64,000 bases of DNA from Phycisphaerales bacterium (GTDB lineage: Bacteria; Planctomycetota; Phycisphaerae; Phycisphaerales; UBA1924). A program made the translations under genes and the position numbers. The notes under the pieces are model-generated. The model was given only the letters and a program-made list of their open reading frames with translations. It did no database searches and was not told the origin of the DNA. How positions within the stretch are numbered: position 1 is the stretch's first letter; each line of letters starts with the position of its first letter. Shown piece by piece: positions 40,788 to 49,496 of the stretch. The stretch spans positions 62,001-126,000 of the forward strand of contig JADLFW010000016.1 in assembly GCA_020849615.1 (NCBI GenBank). Reading direction: 5' to 3'.

Positions 40788-40898
40788 AGCGCAGGTGGGC
40801 GCAGTCCGCCGGAGCGTAACCCGTGGAATCGTGACGATGATGCAGCCTCGCCCCAGAGGGGCAGAGGAAGGCCATTGTCTGTGGTCTACGCGGTGTGA

Positions 40899-40928
40899 TT
40901 GGCGGATAGGGCTGTTGGTGCCTATCCT
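40899..40928 (+). promoter_or_regulatory. possible promoter of the AIPR gene
   Basis: TTGGCG (40899-40904), an 18-base spacer and TATCCT (40923-40928). The leader to the ATG at 41035 would be about 100 bases and contains the perfect palindrome CCAGCGCTGG (40971-40980). The 247-base gap 40788-41034 holds no gene. Confidence 0.35.
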
Positions 40929-41034
40929 CTACATGCCAGTTCCGGCCATAACGCTTGGCGATCAGGCGGGCCAGCGCTGGTAACACAATCGAGCGGCGGG
41001 CATCGCCTTCCGCTCACGTCGAAAGGACTGCCAA

Positions 41035-42303
41035 ATGGCACGTTCGGCTCTCACTGCGTCTGAAAGCTCGCCCAAGTCTCTCACGTTCACTATCCCCGTT
41101 GACGAGTATCGAAGCATTCCCATCCCCGGCTTCGCGAACGCGAAGTTGGGGACCTGCTATGTACGGGTGACGGATCTGCCGTCAGATCTGGATGATTTCA
41201 TGCGCGTGAATCCGCGCGTTCCGAACCGCACAGACAGTAACCGCCTCAGTGGGCCCGTGCCAAAGGCAATCCTCCAGACTTTGCGAGAGTCCCCTGAAGA
41301 CATGGCTCTGAAGAATGCAGGCATCTTCTTCCTTGTTGCCTCTGCAGAGCAAACGAAGGGAAAGGGAGGAGTCGGGCTGCTCAACGTTCACCTCGATGAC
41401 GCAGACACCCACGGGATTGTCAACGGGGGACACACCTACGCCGCCATTCAGCAAGCTCGTGAGGACGCGGACGAAGAGGAGCTCAGGGCCCTTCGCAGCG
41501 CGTTCGTTCGCCTGCACTTCCTCAAGGGAGTCCCTGAGGAAAAAGTCGTTGAAATCGCAGAAGGACTGAACCGTTCCAAGCAGGTGCAGATCCCATCACT
41601 TGAAAACCTGAAGGGCAGTTTTGACATTATCAAGAACGCTCTGCTTGGAAAGCCCGGCGCCGATCAAATCGCTTATCGTGAAGGCGATCCAGGCGATGTG
41701 TACATCGGTGAGTTGATTAGTTTTATCGAGATGTTCAATCTAGACCGGTATGGACACGATGTTCAACCTCATGACTTGTATAGTCGGCAATACAAGGCCA
41801 TTGCGGAATTCGGAGATGACCTGACCGACAACAAGCGAGCGGTGGAACTGATTGTCTCTCATCTGCCAGAGATCCTCTTGCTAGCCGACAAGATTCGCAG
41901 AGATGCCCCGATCGCGGCCAAGAGCGAGGACGTCAATTTCGAGATCGGTCGCATGAAAGTGAAGCCCAACGGAAGTGGTCGAGTCGCCAGTCCCGAGCAC
42001 AAGAATACTCCGCTGCATTTCTTGGGAGAGAAGACGAGGTACCGTCTACCGAACGCTTGGCTCTTCCCGATGCTCGCAGCATTTCGCGCTAATGTCGAGT
42101 GGGATTCATCCAAGCGACTCTTCCGGTGGCGAGTGCCAAATGATGAACTGCTAGCTGAGTGCCTGCCCAAGCTCGTATCTGCGTGTGTTCGTGAACATCG
42201 CAATAACCGCGACAAGCCGGAATGGGTCGGTAAGAAGGACTCGGCGTATGAACAGTGCAGCCTGCACATTCGCCTCTATCTCGCCGAACGTCGGCGTAAC
42301 TGA
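41035..42303 (+). CDS. AIPR-type putative abortive-infection protein
   Basis: A 422-residue protein whose central region fits the AIPR (abortive infection phage resistance) family: NPRVPNRTDS, VPKAILQTLRESPED with KNAGIFFLVA (about 83-105), then IVNGGHTYAAIQQ and GLNRSKQVQIPSLENLKG. The C-terminal 200 residues are not family-recognised. Its GC is visibly lower than that of its neighbours, it has its own Shine-Dalgarno (AAAGGA), and it stands alone between unrelated genes. Some AIPR-family proteins are linked to phage resistance; their mechanism is little known. A defence role is inference. Confidence 0.72.
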   Translation: MARSALTASESSPKSLTFTIPVDEYRSIPIPGFANAKLGTCYVRVTDLPSDLDDFMRVNPRVPNRTDSNRLSGPVPKAILQTLRESPEDMALKNAGIFFLVASAEQTKGKGGVGLLNVHLDDADTHGIVNGGHTYAAIQQAREDADEEELRALRSAFVRLHFLKGVPEEKVVEIAEGLNRSKQVQIPSLENLKGSFDIIKNALLGKPGADQIAYREGDPGDVYIGELISFIEMFNLDRYGHDVQPHDLYSRQYKAIAEFGDDLTDNKRAVELIVSHLPEILLLADKIRRDAPIAAKSEDVNFEIGRMKVKPNGSGRVASPEHKNTPLHFLGEKTRYRLPNAWLFPMLAAFRANVEWDSSKRLFRWRVPNDELLAECLPKLVSACVREHRNNRDKPEWVGKKDSAYEQCSLHIRLYLAERRRN

Positions 42304-42313
42304 ACGAGAGCGC

Positions 42314-42337
42314 GTGGGGCGCTGAAAGGCGCCTCAC
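42314..42337 (+). terminator. hairpin after the AIPR gene
   Basis: GTGGGGCGC (42314-42322) pairs with GCGCCTCAC (42329-42337), one G-T pair, around TGAAAG. No U-run follows. It begins 10 bases after the AIPR stop. The gap 42304-42509 holds no gene. Confidence 0.35.
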
Positions 42338-42475
42338 TCCGCCTTCCGTCGCCTCTTCGTGGTGGCCCACGAACCTGATATCCCTCTCCACGGGTTCCGC
42401 TTGCTGCGCGAGCGTCACCCGTGGCTACATGCCCGCAGCCCCATCGGGCCCAGAAACGGCGTCGTACGCCCGATA

Positions 42476-42481
42476 TATCCT
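42476..42481 (+). promoter_or_regulatory. -10 box upstream of the GH38 gene
   Basis: TATCCT within CGATATATCCTCC. It would give a leader of about 22 bases before the ATG at 42510. Confidence 0.35.
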
Positions 42482-42509
42482 CCTGATCTCACTGGGAACC
42501 CGTACCGCG

Positions 42510-45500
42510 ATGCCCAAAGACCCCTTCCAAGAACTCCACCTCGCCACCCACCGCTACAAGGTCTTCCTCCGCGATGTCCTCGAGCCCGCGGTGTACGGGC
42601 CGACCGCGCCGCTGAAGATCGAAGCCGCCCAGTTCGCTCCTTCCGACACCGACCCGCCCACGTACGAGCAGGCCCGCGCCGCCACGTACCGCCCCGTCGA
42701 GCTCGGCTGGGCCTGGGGCCCCAAGTGGTCCACGGCGTGGTTCCGCCTCACCGGCGCCATCCCCGATTCCATGCGCGGGCGGCCCGTCGCGCTCCGCTTC
42801 AGCAGCGGCACCGAAGCCCTGCTCTGGTCCGCTGATGGCGTTCCGGTTCACGGACTCGACAGCAACCGCGACGCCATCCGCCTCTTCGAATCCGCCCGCG
42901 GCGGTGTGCCGATCCGCCTCCACATCGAGGCCGCCTGCAACCACCCCTTCGGCGTGCTGGGCTTCGACTGGGACCCGCCCGAACTCCGCCGACGCTGGGA
43001 ATCACCCACGCCGGGCCTGCTCGAACGGGCCGACCTCGCGGTCCTCCATCCTCTCCTGTGGGACCTCCGCTGCGCGTACGCCTTCGCCATCGCGCTGCTG
43101 CTCGAACTCCCGACCGACCAATCCCGCCACCACCAGCTCAACGCCTCGCTCCGCCGGGCCACCAACCTGATCCTCGACACCGACCCCGAGGCATCGGCCC
43201 GGCCCGCGCTCGAGATCCTGAACGAAACCCTCCGCATTTCCGCGGCCGGCTCTGCACCGACGGGCCACGCCGTCGGGCACGCCCATATCGACACCGCCTG
43301 GCTCTGGCCCGCCCGTGAGACCAAACGCAAGTGCCTCCGCACCTTCGCCACCGTGCTGCGGAACATGGAGCGATTCCCCGACTTCCGTTTTCTGTGCTCG
43401 CAGGCCCAGCAGTACGCATGGGTCGAGGAGCGCTCCCCCGCACTCTTCGAGCAGATCCGGGCCCGCGTCGCCGAAGGGCGCTGGGAGCCGGGCGGGGCGA
43501 TGTGGATCGAGCCCGATGCCAACATCATCTCGGGCGAATCGCTCATCCGCCAGATCCTGCACGGTGAACGCTACTGGCGCTCACGCTTCGGCGCAGCCGG
43601 GCGGCAGCGGTTCCTCTACCTGCCCGACACTTTCGGCTTCTGCCCGGCACTGCCGCAGATCATGGCGCAGGCGGGCCTCGACACCTTCATCACCAACAAG
43701 ATGATCTGGAGCCAGTTCAACACCTTCCCGCACACCACCTTCCGCTGGCGCGGGCTTGATGGCACCGAGATCCTCACCCACTTCACGCCGGGCCACGACT
43801 ACAACGCCTCCAACACCCCGAAACAGCTCCGCCATGCCGAGACCCACCACCGCAACCGCGACCAGGGACGGGCCGGCGCTTCGCGAGCGCCCGGGCCCGC
43901 GCGATTCCTCCAGCCCTTCGGCTTCGGTGATGGCGGCGGCGGGCCTACCGACTGGAGCATCCGCTACACGCAGTTGGCTGCGGACTGCGACGGCCTGCCC
44001 CGCATGAAGCTCTCGACGGCCGGCGAGTTCTGCGATGGGCTCCACGCCGACCACGCCTCGCTCCGCGCGGCCGGCGAAGACCTCCCCGTCTGGTCGGGCG
44101 AGCTGTACCTGGAGCTGCACCGCGGCACGCTGACGACGCAGGCCCGGATCAAGCGGGCCAACCTCCGCGCCGAGCAGTCCCTTCGCCTCGCGGAGCTGCT
44201 CTGCGCAAACTCACCGACTGGCGGCCCGATGGCCCGCGCTGAGCTCGATGAAGCCTGGAAGCTGACGCTGCTCAACCAGTTCCACGACATCATCCCGGGG
44301 TCCTCGATCGGGCCCGTCTACGACGATGCGATCAAGGACCACGCGCGCATCGAGGCGATAGCCACCGGAATCATCGAGCGATCGATCCCCGGCTGGATCG
44401 AGCGCCTCGGGACCGATGGCATCGCCGAGCCCATCGCGGTCTTCAACCCCGGCAGCCGCCCGCGCAGCGGCATCGTCGAAGTCGCCGGGCCCGGCGGCGA
44501 GAAACGGCCCGTCTTCGCATCGGAGGTTCCCGCGCTGGGAATCGCGGTCGTGGATGCCGGAGCGGGTTTGCCCTGCCCCGTCCATGCCGCGTCCGCGGGC
44601 GATTCGGTCACGCTCTCCAACGGCGTGCTGACGGCGGTGATCGACGCCTACGGGCGCATCACCAGCCTCCGGCGCGGGGCGGCCGGGCGGGAGGTCTGCG
44701 CTGCCGGGCCGCTCAACCAGCTCGTGCTCTACGAAGACCGCCCCACCATGTGGGATGCCTGGGACATCGACTGGTTCTACGCGCAGAAGCCCTGCCCGAT
44801 TAGCGCCGGGACGCGGGCCGACGTTCGAATCCTCAGCGCCGGCCCGGCGCGGGCTGATGTGGAGATCGCGATGCCTGTCGGCGAGTCCAGCCGGCTGACC
44901 CAGATCTTCCGCCTGGATGTGGGATCTCCAAGGCTGGACATCATCACGCGGGTTGGCTGGCACGAATCGCGCCGCCTCCTGCGGGCGCTCTTCCCGACAG
45001 ATGTAGTTTCCGATCATGCGACGTATGGAACCCAGCTCGGACATATCCGCCGCCCTACACATCGCAATACCTCGTGGGACATGGGCCGCTTCGAAGTCTG
45101 CGCCCACCGATTCGCCGATCTCTCCGAGCCCGGCTTCGGCCTCGCGCTGCTCGCCGACTGCAAGTACGGGTACTCGGCCCACGACTCGACGCTGGGGCTG
45201 AGCCTGCTGCGCAGCCCCAAATGGCCCGACCCCGATGCCGACATGGGCGATCACGAGTTCACGTACGCCCTGATGCCCCACGATGGCGACTGGCGGGCCG
45301 CGGGCGTCGATGCCGAGGGCGAAGCGCTCGCTGCGCCCATGCGCGCCCGGCCCGTTGAGCCGCGGCCCGGAAAGTTGAATCGCTGGTCACCTTTCCGGAT
45401 TTCGACAGATGGCCCGGTCGGAATCGCGGTCGATGCGTTCAAGCCCGCCCATGATGATGATCGGCTGATCCTGCGCCTGCACGAACACCACGGCGGCCGC

Positions 45501-45677
45501 GGCACAGCGCACATCGACTGGAACATCCCGCCCCGCGCGGTGGCGGCCACCGATCTCCTCGAGCAACCCACAGATTTGAGGGGGCTGGAGCATCGCTCAG
45601 ACTTGAGGGCGGGCCAGCCCCGAACGAGTGTGCCGCTGCGTCCGTTCCAGATCGTGACGCTCGCGATCTCGATGTGA
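42510..45677 (+). CDS. GH38-family alpha-mannosidase
   Basis: A 1055-residue glycoside hydrolase family 38 enzyme. The zinc site is GHAHIDTAWLWP (HxHxD) and the nucleophile Asp lies in LYLPDTFGF; PFGFGDGGGGPT and NQFHDIIPGSSIG are further hallmarks. Domains in order are an N-terminal beta region, the catalytic barrel, a three-helix bundle and beta-sandwich C-terminal domains. No signal peptide is seen, so it should be cytoplasmic and remove alpha-mannose from glycans. It lies beside no sugar transporter. The ATG at 42510 is taken by homology. Confidence 0.9.
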   Translation: MPKDPFQELHLATHRYKVFLRDVLEPAVYGPTAPLKIEAAQFAPSDTDPPTYEQARAATYRPVELGWAWGPKWSTAWFRLTGAIPDSMRGRPVALRFSSGTEALLWSADGVPVHGLDSNRDAIRLFESARGGVPIRLHIEAACNHPFGVLGFDWDPPELRRRWESPTPGLLERADLAVLHPLLWDLRCAYAFAIALLLELPTDQSRHHQLNASLRRATNLILDTDPEASARPALEILNETLRISAAGSAPTGHAVGHAHIDTAWLWPARETKRKCLRTFATVLRNMERFPDFRFLCSQAQQYAWVEERSPALFEQIRARVAEGRWEPGGAMWIEPDANIISGESLIRQILHGERYWRSRFGAAGRQRFLYLPDTFGFCPALPQIMAQAGLDTFITNKMIWSQFNTFPHTTFRWRGLDGTEILTHFTPGHDYNASNTPKQLRHAETHHRNRDQGRAGASRAPGPARFLQPFGFGDGGGGPTDWSIRYTQLAADCDGLPRMKLSTAGEFCDGLHADHASLRAAGEDLPVWSGELYLELHRGTLTTQARIKRANLRAEQSLRLAELLCANSPTGGPMARAELDEAWKLTLLNQFHDIIPGSSIGPVYDDAIKDHARIEAIATGIIERSIPGWIERLGTDGIAEPIAVFNPGSRPRSGIVEVAGPGGEKRPVFASEVPALGIAVVDAGAGLPCPVHAASAGDSVTLSNGVLTAVIDAYGRITSLRRGAAGREVCAAGPLNQLVLYEDRPTMWDAWDIDWFYAQKPCPISAGTRADVRILSAGPARADVEIAMPVGESSRLTQIFRLDVGSPRLDIITRVGWHESRRLLRALFPTDVVSDHATYGTQLGHIRRPTHRNTSWDMGRFEVCAHRFADLSEPGFGLALLADCKYGYSAHDSTLGLSLLRSPKWPDPDADMGDHEFTYALMPHDGDWRAAGVDAEGEALAAPMRARPVEPRPGKLNRWSPFRISTDGPVGIAVDAFKPAHDDDRLILRLHEHHGGRGTAHIDWNIPPRAVAATDLLEQPTDLRGLEHRSDLRAGQPRTSVPLRPFQIVTLAISM

Positions 45678-45703
45678 TCGGGCCGAAACCGTGGCCCTCC
45701 ATC

Positions 45704-45732
45704 TTGACTGCGCCCGTGCTTTGAGGTAACTA
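45704..45732 (+). promoter_or_regulatory. possible promoter of the metalloprotease gene
   Basis: TTGACT (45704-45709), 17 bases, TAACTA (45727-45732). The -35 is good, the -10 weak. The leader is about 110 bases long. Confidence 0.35.
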
Positions 45733-45821
45733 ACAGACTCTCGCGGCCGCCGTTCGTTGCGGCCCGTTTCGGTTGGGGGGTCTTCCCGCGTGGGGACCGA
45801 CATTCCCCTGCATGAACATGA

Positions 45822-45837
45822 GCCGCAGTTCTGCGGC
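45822..45837 (+). other. hairpin just before the metalloprotease Shine-Dalgarno
   Basis: GCCGCAG-TT-CTGCGGC is a perfect 7-base stem with a 2-base loop. The Shine-Dalgarno GGAGG begins a few bases later and the ATG is at 45851. It could shield or expose the ribosome site. Confidence 0.4.
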
Positions 45838-45850
45838 CGGAGGTACGCGC

Positions 45851-47026
45851 ATGCTCGTCCGTCGACTCGATCGTTGTGCACTCCCCGTCGCCCTGGCGGC
45901 CGTCGCCGGGCTGGCCGCTCCGGCCCTGGGCCAGGATGCCGGGCAGCTCCAGCCCGGCGCTGTCCGCTACATCGTTCCGACCGGGCCGCAGGCCGCCACG
46001 GTGGTCGCGACGGGGCAGGCCCTTACCATGGAAACCCAGCGGGTCTGGAAGCCCGTCTGCGGATTGGGTTCTGACCGCATCACCGTCGCCGACCTGCAGC
46101 GCATGGATGCGGTGCACACCGCGGCCCTCGCGGATGGCAACAAGGTCATCATCGTCGACCGCCAGCACGGCGTGACCCCCCGGGCCGGGCTGAACCTGGT
46201 GTACACGCTGGGAGGCTCGGTACCCGCCGGGGCGGTCGCCGCCTTCGCCGCGGCCGAGGCGTACCTTGAAGGCCAGTTCCCCAACGACCCCATCACGGTG
46301 AGCGTGACGGTCAGCTTCGCGGCCCTCAGCCCGGGCGTCATCGGCGGCACCAGCAGCAGCTACGGCTACGTGGACTGGGCCACCAGCCGCAGCGTGCTGG
46401 TGACCGGCGCCGATGCCTCCGACACCATCCAGGCGTCGCTGCCGACCGCCTCCCTCCCCGTCCGGTACAGCACCAGCAGCACCACCAGCGAGAACCGCGT
46501 CTTCTGGACCTTCGCCAACTGGAAGGCCGCCGGCGGGACGGTGACGGGCGCTGACGCCAGTATGCAGTACTCGACCGCCTTCCCCTTCGACTTCGACCCC
46601 GCCAACGGCGTCTCGTCGGGCACGATCTCCCTCCAGGATGTCATCATCCACGAGACGGGCCACGCCATGGGCTTCACCTCTGCCGTCGATTTCCGCTCCC
46701 GCGATGTCGAGGTCCTCGACCTCTTCCGCTTCCGAAACACCGACGGCACGGGCTCCTCCGACTTCAACCCCGACACCGCCGCCGAGTTCACGGCCCGGCC
46801 GCGCTGGATGGTCCGCAACAACCCCAACAACGATGTCAACTTCGACAACATCGCCTCCGAGTACCCCTTCTCCGACGGCTCTCCCTACCAGGCCAGCCAC
46901 TTCCGCCAGCTGATCCCCGCGATCGGCATCATGGATCCCGCCTTCGACTACGGCGAGACCTTCTATCCCAACTTCCTCCGCACCACCGATGTCAGCGCCT
47001 TCGACGCCATCGGCTGGGACCGCTGA
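45851..47026 (+). CDS. exported zinc metalloprotease (HExxH type)
   Basis: A 391-residue secreted protein with a signal peptide (LDRCALPVALAAVAGLAAPALG, cleaved after AxG/Q near residue 27). The zinc motif is IHETGHAMGFTSA (HExGHxxGF), as in an NCBI-named exported metalloprotease family (NF038122, from memory) with PEP-CTERM-like architecture. The protein has no recognisable C-terminal anchor here; its C terminus ends DVSAFDAIGWD, a motif common in these proteases. The ATG at 45851 follows a strong GGAGG. Substrate unknown. Confidence 0.8.
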   Translation: MLVRRLDRCALPVALAAVAGLAAPALGQDAGQLQPGAVRYIVPTGPQAATVVATGQALTMETQRVWKPVCGLGSDRITVADLQRMDAVHTAALADGNKVIIVDRQHGVTPRAGLNLVYTLGGSVPAGAVAAFAAAEAYLEGQFPNDPITVSVTVSFAALSPGVIGGTSSSYGYVDWATSRSVLVTGADASDTIQASLPTASLPVRYSTSSTTSENRVFWTFANWKAAGGTVTGADASMQYSTAFPFDFDPANGVSSGTISLQDVIIHETGHAMGFTSAVDFRSRDVEVLDLFRFRNTDGTGSSDFNPDTAAEFTARPRWMVRNNPNNDVNFDNIASEYPFSDGSPYQASHFRQLIPAIGIMDPAFDYGETFYPNFLRTTDVSAFDAIGWDR

Positions 47027-47160
47027 TCCGCGCCTTCATCGCGTGTGGACGCGTCCATGACCGGGTCGGCCCAGCACCGGGCCGGCCCGGTCTTACTTTT
47101 GGTCCCGCCGGGCCCGGCGGGCCGACGATTGATGCTCCCGCCCGTGCGCGGGTCGCTTCC

Positions 47161-48213
47161 ATGACCATCCGCCCTTTCATCACCCTTCTGTCCGGGCTGA
47201 TCACCCTCGCGCTGATCGCGGGGTGCGCTGCGCGGCCGCCGCAGCCCCTGGCCCGGCGCGGCGATGAGATCATGATCGCGGGGCAGTTGTTCCACACGGG
47301 CGCCCCTGTGGTGCTCTGGACCGACCCCGGCGGGTACGATGCCTACCGCACGGAGCGCCGGTTCGCGCCCTGGGACGGGTCCGAATGGGGGAAGGGCGGC
47401 GAGAAGGGCCTCGAAACGCCGGCCCGCTACGGCGTCCGCCGTGTTCCGCTGTCCCCCGAGGAGTTCGAGCAGGTGCGGGGCGGGGGCTGGACCCTCGACC
47501 TGCTCCGGCGGCACGTCGATCAGTTCGTCATCCACTACGACGCCGCCGGCACCAGCCGGACGTGCTTCCGCATCCTCCACGACCTCCGCGGCCTCTCCGT
47601 CCACTTCATGCTCGACCTCGATGGCACCATCTACCAGACCCTCGACGTCAAGGAACGGGCCTGGCACGCGACGATCGCCAACGACCGCTCGGTCGGCATC
47701 GAGATCGCCAACATCGGGGCCTACCCGCCCGACAAGGCCGCGGTGCTCTCCCGCTGGTACACCGCGGATTCCTCGGGGCTCACCCGGATCACGATCCCTC
47801 CCGAACTCGGCGATGGCGGGCTGCGCACGCCGGGGTTCGTGGCCCGCCCGCGGAACGCACACCCGATCACGGCGGTCGCTCAAGGCCAGGTCTTGACGCA
47901 GTACGACCTGACGCCGCAGCAGTACGACTCGCTCATCAAGCTCACCGCGGCGCTGTGCACCGCCCTGCCCGCCATACGCTGCGACTATCCGCGCGATCCC
48001 GATGGGCGGCCGCGGGGCACCGCCCTGTCGCCTTCCGAGTTCGCCGGGTACACCGGGCTGCTGGGCCACCTGCACGTCCAGGAGAACAAGGCCGACCCTG
48101 GCCCGGCGTTTGACTGGGAGCTCGTCACCCGCGAGGCCCGCCGCCGGATGGGCAGCCGCCCGGCGCCCTATCAAGGCCCGGCGTCCTTGGCTCGCGAGGA
48201 CGGGGCGCGGTAA
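47161..48213 (+). CDS. N-acetylmuramoyl-L-alanine amidase (Amidase_2), lipoprotein
   Basis: A 350-residue protein. A lipoprotein signal (FITLLSGLITLALIAGC) would anchor it. The amidase zinc site appears as FVIHYDAAG (first His), the WHATIANDRSVGIEI segment, and GHLHVQENKADPGPAFDW (second His and Asp). The family cuts the bond between MurNAc and the stem peptide of peptidoglycan. A GHL10-like hydrolase and a ROK kinase follow, which fits breakdown of the freed glycan. It may act on imported or envelope wall fragments. Confidence 0.85.
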   Translation: MTIRPFITLLSGLITLALIAGCAARPPQPLARRGDEIMIAGQLFHTGAPVVLWTDPGGYDAYRTERRFAPWDGSEWGKGGEKGLETPARYGVRRVPLSPEEFEQVRGGGWTLDLLRRHVDQFVIHYDAAGTSRTCFRILHDLRGLSVHFMLDLDGTIYQTLDVKERAWHATIANDRSVGIEIANIGAYPPDKAAVLSRWYTADSSGLTRITIPPELGDGGLRTPGFVARPRNAHPITAVAQGQVLTQYDLTPQQYDSLIKLTAALCTALPAIRCDYPRDPDGRPRGTALSPSEFAGYTGLLGHLHVQENKADPGPAFDWELVTREARRRMGSRPAPYQGPASLAREDGAR

Positions 48214-48248
48214 TCTCCGCGGAAGTGCTGCCGCGGAAAGGACTCCCG

Positions 48249-49496
48249 ATGCCACTCTTCCGGCCCGTGTTCTTGTCACTCCTGTTGATCGTGGCGGCCA
48301 TGGCGGCCGTGCCCGGCGTAGCCCCGTCTGCCCGGGCCGATGAGCCCTTCCGCGGCGTGTGGGTGACCCGCTGGGACTTCCGGACGCCCGATGATGTGCG
48401 GCGGGTCATCGCCGAGTGCGCCTCGGTCCAGGCGACCGATGTGATCTGGCAGGCGCGGGGCCAGGCCGATGCGTTCTACCGCAGCGAGCTGGAACCGTGG
48501 GGGCGGGAACTGTTCCGCGACCTGCCGCCCGGCGCGACCGACCCGGGGTTCGATCCGCTCGCGCTGGCGGTGAAGGAGGCCCACGCCCGCGGCATGAAGC
48601 TGCACGCCTGGGTCAACGTCATGCCGCTCTGGAAGGGCCCTGTGCCGCCGACCGATCCCCGGCACCTGCTGAACTCCAGGCCCCAGTGGCGCCTGCACGA
48701 CGCCGCCGGCAGGCCGCAGCCTCTCAACGACCACTACGTGATCGTGAACCCGGTGCTGGAGGAGGTGCAGGACTACCTCGTCGCGGTCTTCGGGGACATC
48801 GTCTCGCGGTACGAAATCGATGGCCTGCACCTGGACTACATCCGGTTTGTCTCCGAGAAGATGGACGCTTCCACACTCTACCCGGCGGACCCCGCATCGC
48901 TCGAAGCCTTCAAGTCCGCCACGGGCCACGACACCCCCGCTTCCCCCGATGAGATCGCGGCATTCCAGGACTGGAAGCGCGCCCGGATCACCGACCTGGT
49001 CCGCCGCATCCGCCGCGACGCCGTCGATCGCCGGCCCGGCTGCGTGCTCACCGCCGCCGTGTGGCGCCGGCCCGACCTTGGGCTCAACCAGTACCTGCAG
49101 GACGGGCCGGCCTGGCTGAGCGACGGGCTGCTCGACCGCGCGTTCCCCATGATCTACACCGCCAAGCCCGAGCAGTTCAGCTCCGACCTCGCGGCCTGGA
49201 TCGAGGCCGCGTCGGGCCGTCCCATCACCCCTGGGCTGGCCGTCTACCTCCACGTCCCCGGACAGACCGCCGACCAGGCCGAGACCGCCCGGGCCATGGG
49301 CACCGACGGCTTCGCGCTCTTCTCCTACGAGTCGTTCTTTGAGAGCGTCAATCCGGAGCAGTCCAAGACGCCCGAGATGATCGCCACCCGCGCGGGCCGG
49401 CTCGCCGCGTTCCGCGACTGGCTGCTCCGCCAGCCCGTGCTCTCCCCGCACGAATCCTCCCCGCCGTCTTCGTCCCCGTCCGAGCCACCCAAGTGA
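48249..49496 (+). CDS. GHL10 (DUF187 / DigH-like) glycan hydrolase
   Basis: A 415-residue exported protein. The signal peptide is RPVFLSLLLIVAAMAAVPGVAPSARA. The hydrolase-like barrel opens with FRGVWVTRWDF and includes GLHLDYIRF near residue 200, characteristic of the glycosyl hydrolase-like 10 family. E. coli DigH of this family cleaves peptidoglycan strands after amidases remove the peptides. Here an amidase gene lies 35 bases upstream, which supports a matched pair. The substrate assignment is inference from this pairing. The ATG at 48249 follows AAAGGA. Confidence 0.8.
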   Translation: MPLFRPVFLSLLLIVAAMAAVPGVAPSARADEPFRGVWVTRWDFRTPDDVRRVIAECASVQATDVIWQARGQADAFYRSELEPWGRELFRDLPPGATDPGFDPLALAVKEAHARGMKLHAWVNVMPLWKGPVPPTDPRHLLNSRPQWRLHDAAGRPQPLNDHYVIVNPVLEEVQDYLVAVFGDIVSRYEIDGLHLDYIRFVSEKMDASTLYPADPASLEAFKSATGHDTPASPDEIAAFQDWKRARITDLVRRIRRDAVDRRPGCVLTAAVWRRPDLGLNQYLQDGPAWLSDGLLDRAFPMIYTAKPEQFSSDLAAWIEAASGRPITPGLAVYLHVPGQTADQAETARAMGTDGFALFSYESFFESVNPEQSKTPEMIATRAGRLAAFRDWLLRQPVLSPHESSPPSSSPSEPPK

